Shown here: positions 53,073 through 55,289 of the stretch, one piece after another | Layout: each line of letters begins with the position of its first letter | Position numbering within the stretch: position 1 is the first letter of the stretch | NCBI GenBank assembly: GCA_902802265.1 | Contig: CADCLN010000016.1 | Location: 1-55,289, forward strand | Length of the DNA: 55,289 bases | Direction: 5' to 3' | Source of the DNA: an uncultured Bacteroidales bacterium | Lineage (GTDB): Bacteria > Bacteroidota > Bacteroidia > Bacteroidales > Bacteroidaceae | Program-made: the position numbers and the translations under genes | The notes under the pieces: generated by a model | What the model saw: only the letters and a program-made list of their open reading frames with translations | Database searches by the model: none | What the model was told of the DNA's origin: nothing

Positions 53073-54413
53073 TTAGAATGATAGTCTTTCACCTGCATAG
53101 AATTTCAGCAGGGCTTGATTCAGCAGGGCTGTGTATTTGGTTTGAAGCAGTTGCTGTTCGGCTTGCAACAGGTTGTTCTTGCCTGTGGTCAGTTCCACGA
53201 TATTCTTCAGACCGCAGTTGAATTGTTCGCTGACCAGGTCGTAACTTTCCTGCATACTCTCCCTGTTCTTCTTGGCATAGACATACTGCTGCTGCGAGGT
53301 GGTGGCATCCAGCCAGTACTTCTCCACCGAACTGTAGAGCTTCTTCTCCTCCGCCTGCAAACTCAGTTCCTTGTCCAGTTTGGCGAACTTAGCCTTGCGG
53401 ATGGCCGTGCGCGTCTGCAGCTGGTCGAAGATGGGCATCGACAGCGTCAGTCCCAGCGCATTCGACAGATTACTCTTCAGCTGAGCGCCGAAAGTCTTCT
53501 GCTGACCGCTCGAATTATTCGTGCCGATGCTGGCACTCAGGTTCACCGTCGGCATATACCCCGTGCGGGCCGACTTGATAGACAGGTCGGCCGACTCGAT
53601 GCCCAGCCGTCCCGACCTGATTTCGGGGCGATGCTGCAGGGCGGCAGCATACATCTGCCCCTTGTCGGGTATGACGCTCAGCACCTTCTCGTCGCCGATG
53701 TTCGGGTCGGCCACCTCGAAGGGCTCCTCGTCGTGCAGTTCCAGCAGTTGCTTCAACTGCAACTTATAATTCGCCAACTGGCTCTGCGCACTCACCAGCG
53801 AATACCTGTCTTGATCCACCTGCGCCTCCAGTTGCACCAGGTCCACACGAGCCAGACTGCCCACCTCCACCATCGCCCTGGCACGCTCGGCCTGCAGCAT
53901 CGACGCCTTCACGATTTCCTCATTCACGCGCACCGCCTCCGTTTCGTACAGAATCTGCACATACAGCTGCGCAATCTGTTCCTGAACAGAATTGGCCTGC
54001 TGCTGCCGGTTCAGTTCGTTCAGTTGCTCCGTAAACCTGTTCTGCCTGATGTTCATGCGGTTCTTGTTTCCGTTCCACACCGTCCAGTTGGCATTGATGC
54101 CATACGACCCGTTGTAACTCACCTTGTTCGAATTGGTCGTCATCGAACCGTTGGTCAGGTTGAACGTCGATTCGCTGAACGGACGGTAATTCATGTTCTG
54201 GTTCGTGCTGAACGACACCGACGGGAACAGCGCCGACCGGCTTTGCAGCACATCCTCGTGGCTTTGCATCGTCTTCACCGCCGCCTGCTTCAGGCTGATA
54301 TTATTTTCCAGCGCATAGTCCACACACTCCTGCAAAGTCCATACCTTTGCCGAAGCAAACCTCCCCGACAGCAGAGCCACCGAGAAAACTGTCATAAGAT
54401 GCTTACATTTCAT
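53073..54413 (-). CDS. tolC: TolC-family outer membrane efflux protein
   Basis: 446 aa from ATG 54413 (signal peptide MKCKHLMTVFSVAL...ASA); ATG 54425 is an alternative. Two repeats of the OEP family: long helices (LNELNRQQQANSVQEQIAQLYVQILYETEAVRVNEE, ARAMVEVGSLARVDLVQLEAQV) and the second-half equivalents (KLDKELSLQAEEKK..., SEQFNCGLKNIVELTTGKNNLLQAEQQLLQ). It forms the exit duct of the pump; first gene of the operon, downstream of rnpB. Confidence 0.93.
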   Translation of the reverse strand: MKCKHLMTVFSVALLSGRFASAKVWTLQECVDYALENNISLKQAAVKTMQSHEDVLQSRSALFPSVSFSTNQNMNYRPFSESTFNLTNGSMTTNSNKVSYNGSYGINANWTVWNGNKNRMNIRQNRFTEQLNELNRQQQANSVQEQIAQLYVQILYETEAVRVNEEIVKASMLQAERARAMVEVGSLARVDLVQLEAQVDQDRYSLVSAQSQLANYKLQLKQLLELHDEEPFEVADPNIGDEKVLSVIPDKGQMYAAALQHRPEIRSGRLGIESADLSIKSARTGYMPTVNLSASIGTNNSSGQQKTFGAQLKSNLSNALGLTLSMPIFDQLQTRTAIRKAKFAKLDKELSLQAEEKKLYSSVEKYWLDATTSQQQYVYAKKNRESMQESYDLVSEQFNCGLKNIVELTTGKNNLLQAEQQLLQTKYTALLNQALLKFYAGERLSF

Positions 54414-54428
54414 ATTTCTTGACATCAA

Positions 54429-54604
54429 TTAAAACCACATTCGCTCCATCACCGCAGGGGGCGAAAAACCCCTATCCAACTGGGACACCTTCGGGGGTCG
54501 GGCGGACAGACCTCAACCGATGAACAGCCGCCCAAGCAAACCCTTGTGCACCATTCGTACCGGCAACACACACACACCCGACATGAACGAGTAAAAAAAA
54601 AAGA
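54429..54604 (-). other. rnpB-tolC gap, no clear promoter
   Basis: The ~175 nt upstream of tolC show no TAnnTTTG element on the minus strand. Apart from the poly-T tract of the rnpB end (about 54590-54608), nothing is recognised. The efflux operon may use a divergent promoter type or read-through from rnpB. Confidence 0.5.
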
Positions 54605-54981
54605 AAAAGCAGTCGGACTGTAAGCCGGATTCTGTCGTGGTTCACCACCACGGTTCGTCATTTATCCACGACGCATGTCGCCACGCGCCTCCAGCGTTCT
54701 ACCCTCTACCTCGGACGGGCCATCCTCAAACGGCAGTTTACATGAACTTGCAGCGCCCAAGGTGCACAGCCAATGTGTCACCACACCGCTGGTAGGCTCT
54801 TACCCTGCCTTCTCACCCTTACCCCCGCCCAGTAGCGGAGGCGGTTATTTTCTTCTGCACTGCTCAACCCTCGCGGACTGCTTCTACATTAGGAAGTGGG
54901 CTGCCCTGTGCTGTCCGGACTTTCCTCTCCCCCTGCGTGTCGTGCCGACACGCGGGCAGCGACGAACCGTCCGACTGCTTT
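54605..54981 (-). ncRNA. rnpB: RNase P RNA (class A)
   Basis: Catalytic RNA that trims tRNA 5' leaders. The 5' and 3' ends pair (GCAGTCGGAC with GTCCGACTGC). Conserved cores are present on the minus strand: GGGGGAGAGGAAAGTCCGG near the 5' end, GGGTAAGAGCCTACC in the middle, GGTAGAGGGTAGAACGC, and GACAGAATCCGGCTTACAG near the 3' end. A poly-T tract follows. The ends are set to within several bases. Confidence 0.95.
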
Positions 54982-54988
54982 CTGTCTG

Positions 54989-54996
54989 CAAAGGTA
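54989..54996 (-). promoter_or_regulatory. rnpB promoter -7 element
   Basis: TACCTTTG on the minus strand, about 8 nt before the predicted RNA 5' end, which fits a -7 element well. Confidence 0.78.
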
Positions 54997-55050
54997 CGGA
55001 AAATAAATGGAATACAAAAAAAATAGGGCGAAAAAACAAAAAAATTGCTT

Positions 55051-55088
55051 GCAACATTGCAACATTGCAACATTGCAACATTGCAACA
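55051..55088 (+). repeat. 8-bp tandem repeat GCAACATT
   Basis: Four exact copies of GCAACATT and a partial fifth in strict 8-bp period, upstream of rnpB and just past the terminator of the last gene. Confidence 0.85.
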
Positions 55089-55118
55089 AAAAGGTCGGCC
55101 GTATCACTACAACCGACC
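55088..55118 (-). terminator. Terminator of the last gene
   Basis: On the minus strand GGTCGG (55118-55113) pairs with CCGACC (55098-55093) over a 14-nt loop and is followed by five T. Confidence 0.65.
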
Positions 55119-55171
55119 GACGAAGGTACTAAAACACACAACTAACGAAATGGACTATGAGGAGAAGAAGG

Positions 55172-55289
55172 TTAAGGTTCGGGTTCGGATTCCACCACAA
55201 TGGTTTTCTTCACCTTGCGGATTTCCTGCATCAACTTCTTGCTGGGCTTGAACAGGATGCGGCGCCGTTTGATGAGGTCAACGCTGTAA
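55172..55289 (-). CDS. C-terminal end of an unidentified protein (possibly HU-like)
   Basis: Only 38 codons and the TAA stop are in the window; the gene continues beyond 55289. The visible end is very basic (VDLIKRRRILFKPSKKLMQEIRKVKKT) with an acidic tail (ESEPEP). The R-x-x-F-K-P-S-K-K-L motif recalls Bacteroidota HU-family DNA-binding proteins, but this is weak. Some other basic protein remains possible. Confidence 0.5.
   Translation of the reverse strand, partial: YSVDLIKRRRILFKPSKKLMQEIRKVKKTIVVESEPEP

Overview
The window looks like a chromosomal segment from a Bacteroidota bacterium of the order Bacteroidales, most likely Prevotella-like (Prevotellaceae). The grounds are: promoters of the Bacteroidota type (TTTG, about 19-21 nt, then TAnnTTTG, most often TACCTTTGC) before most transcription units; A-rich leaders without clear Shine-Dalgarno sequences; the operons tig-clpP-clpX and guaB-ppiC-surA-lptA-like-mutL; a histidine-less 3-phosphoglycerate dehydrogenase; and many secreted proteins with dockerin-like repeats and Bacteroidales DUF domains. 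The genus is an inference. No CRISPR array, prophage or intact insertion sequence was seen.

Layout. 1-100: 3' end of a 5S rRNA (end of an rRNA operon) and its terminator. 206-2635: trpS, divergent from a metal permease with a C-terminal HMA domain. 2786-6712: recJ-recQ-TPR. 6817-6963: two phased repeat arrays. 7102-10369: tig-clpP-clpX. 10514-14725: two secreted proteins. 15008-17182: a second, HRDC-containing RecQ. 17324-25645: guaB, two periplasmic parvulin-type chaperones, an LptA/OstA-like protein, a small membrane protein and mutL. 25764-25934: tRNA-Pro and tRNA-Val. 26107-27859: an orphan XRE regulator, another phased repeat array and a secreted protein. 28103-28726: rplU-rpmA. 28836-34739: manC, a BadF-type kinase, a small P-loop ATPase, dapA and ligA. 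34903-38364: an 11-bp tandem repeat, a third phased array and a large A+T-rich secreted protein. 38464-39092: a graveyard of gene fragments. 39093-42765: a GH2 glycosidase and corA from overlapping divergent promoters; corA has a 13-codon leader ORF. 43134-45128: serC-serA. 45236-47234: two secreted proteins behind a structured leader. 47398-48594: tilS and tRNA-Cys, divergent. 48657-54413 (minus): a TolC-MacA-MacB efflux operon running into pgpA and a lipoprotein. 54605-54981: RNase P RNA. 55172-55289: the end of an unidentified protein.

How the genes fit together. Most of the window is housekeeping: DNA repair (recJ, two recQ, mutL, ligA), proteostasis (tig, clpPX, ppiC, surA), envelope assembly (surA, LptA-like, manC), amino acids (serC/serA, dapA), translation (trpS, rplU, rpmA, tilS, tRNAs, rnpB). 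The accessory layer is secreted or surface proteins, each near repeats or gene debris.

The most unusual signal is non-coding. Three intergenic loci (6817-6963, 26488-26607, 35076-35229) carry arrays built from 15-nt cores plus 6- or 7-nt spacers, with strict 21- or 22-bp periods and cores in both orientations. Two of them share nearly the same spacer series while their cores are completely different. I do not recognise this family and regard it as the best candidate for something undescribed. A second signal is the corA leader: a tiny ORF starting M-D-D-Y-P whose stop codon lies inside a hairpin.
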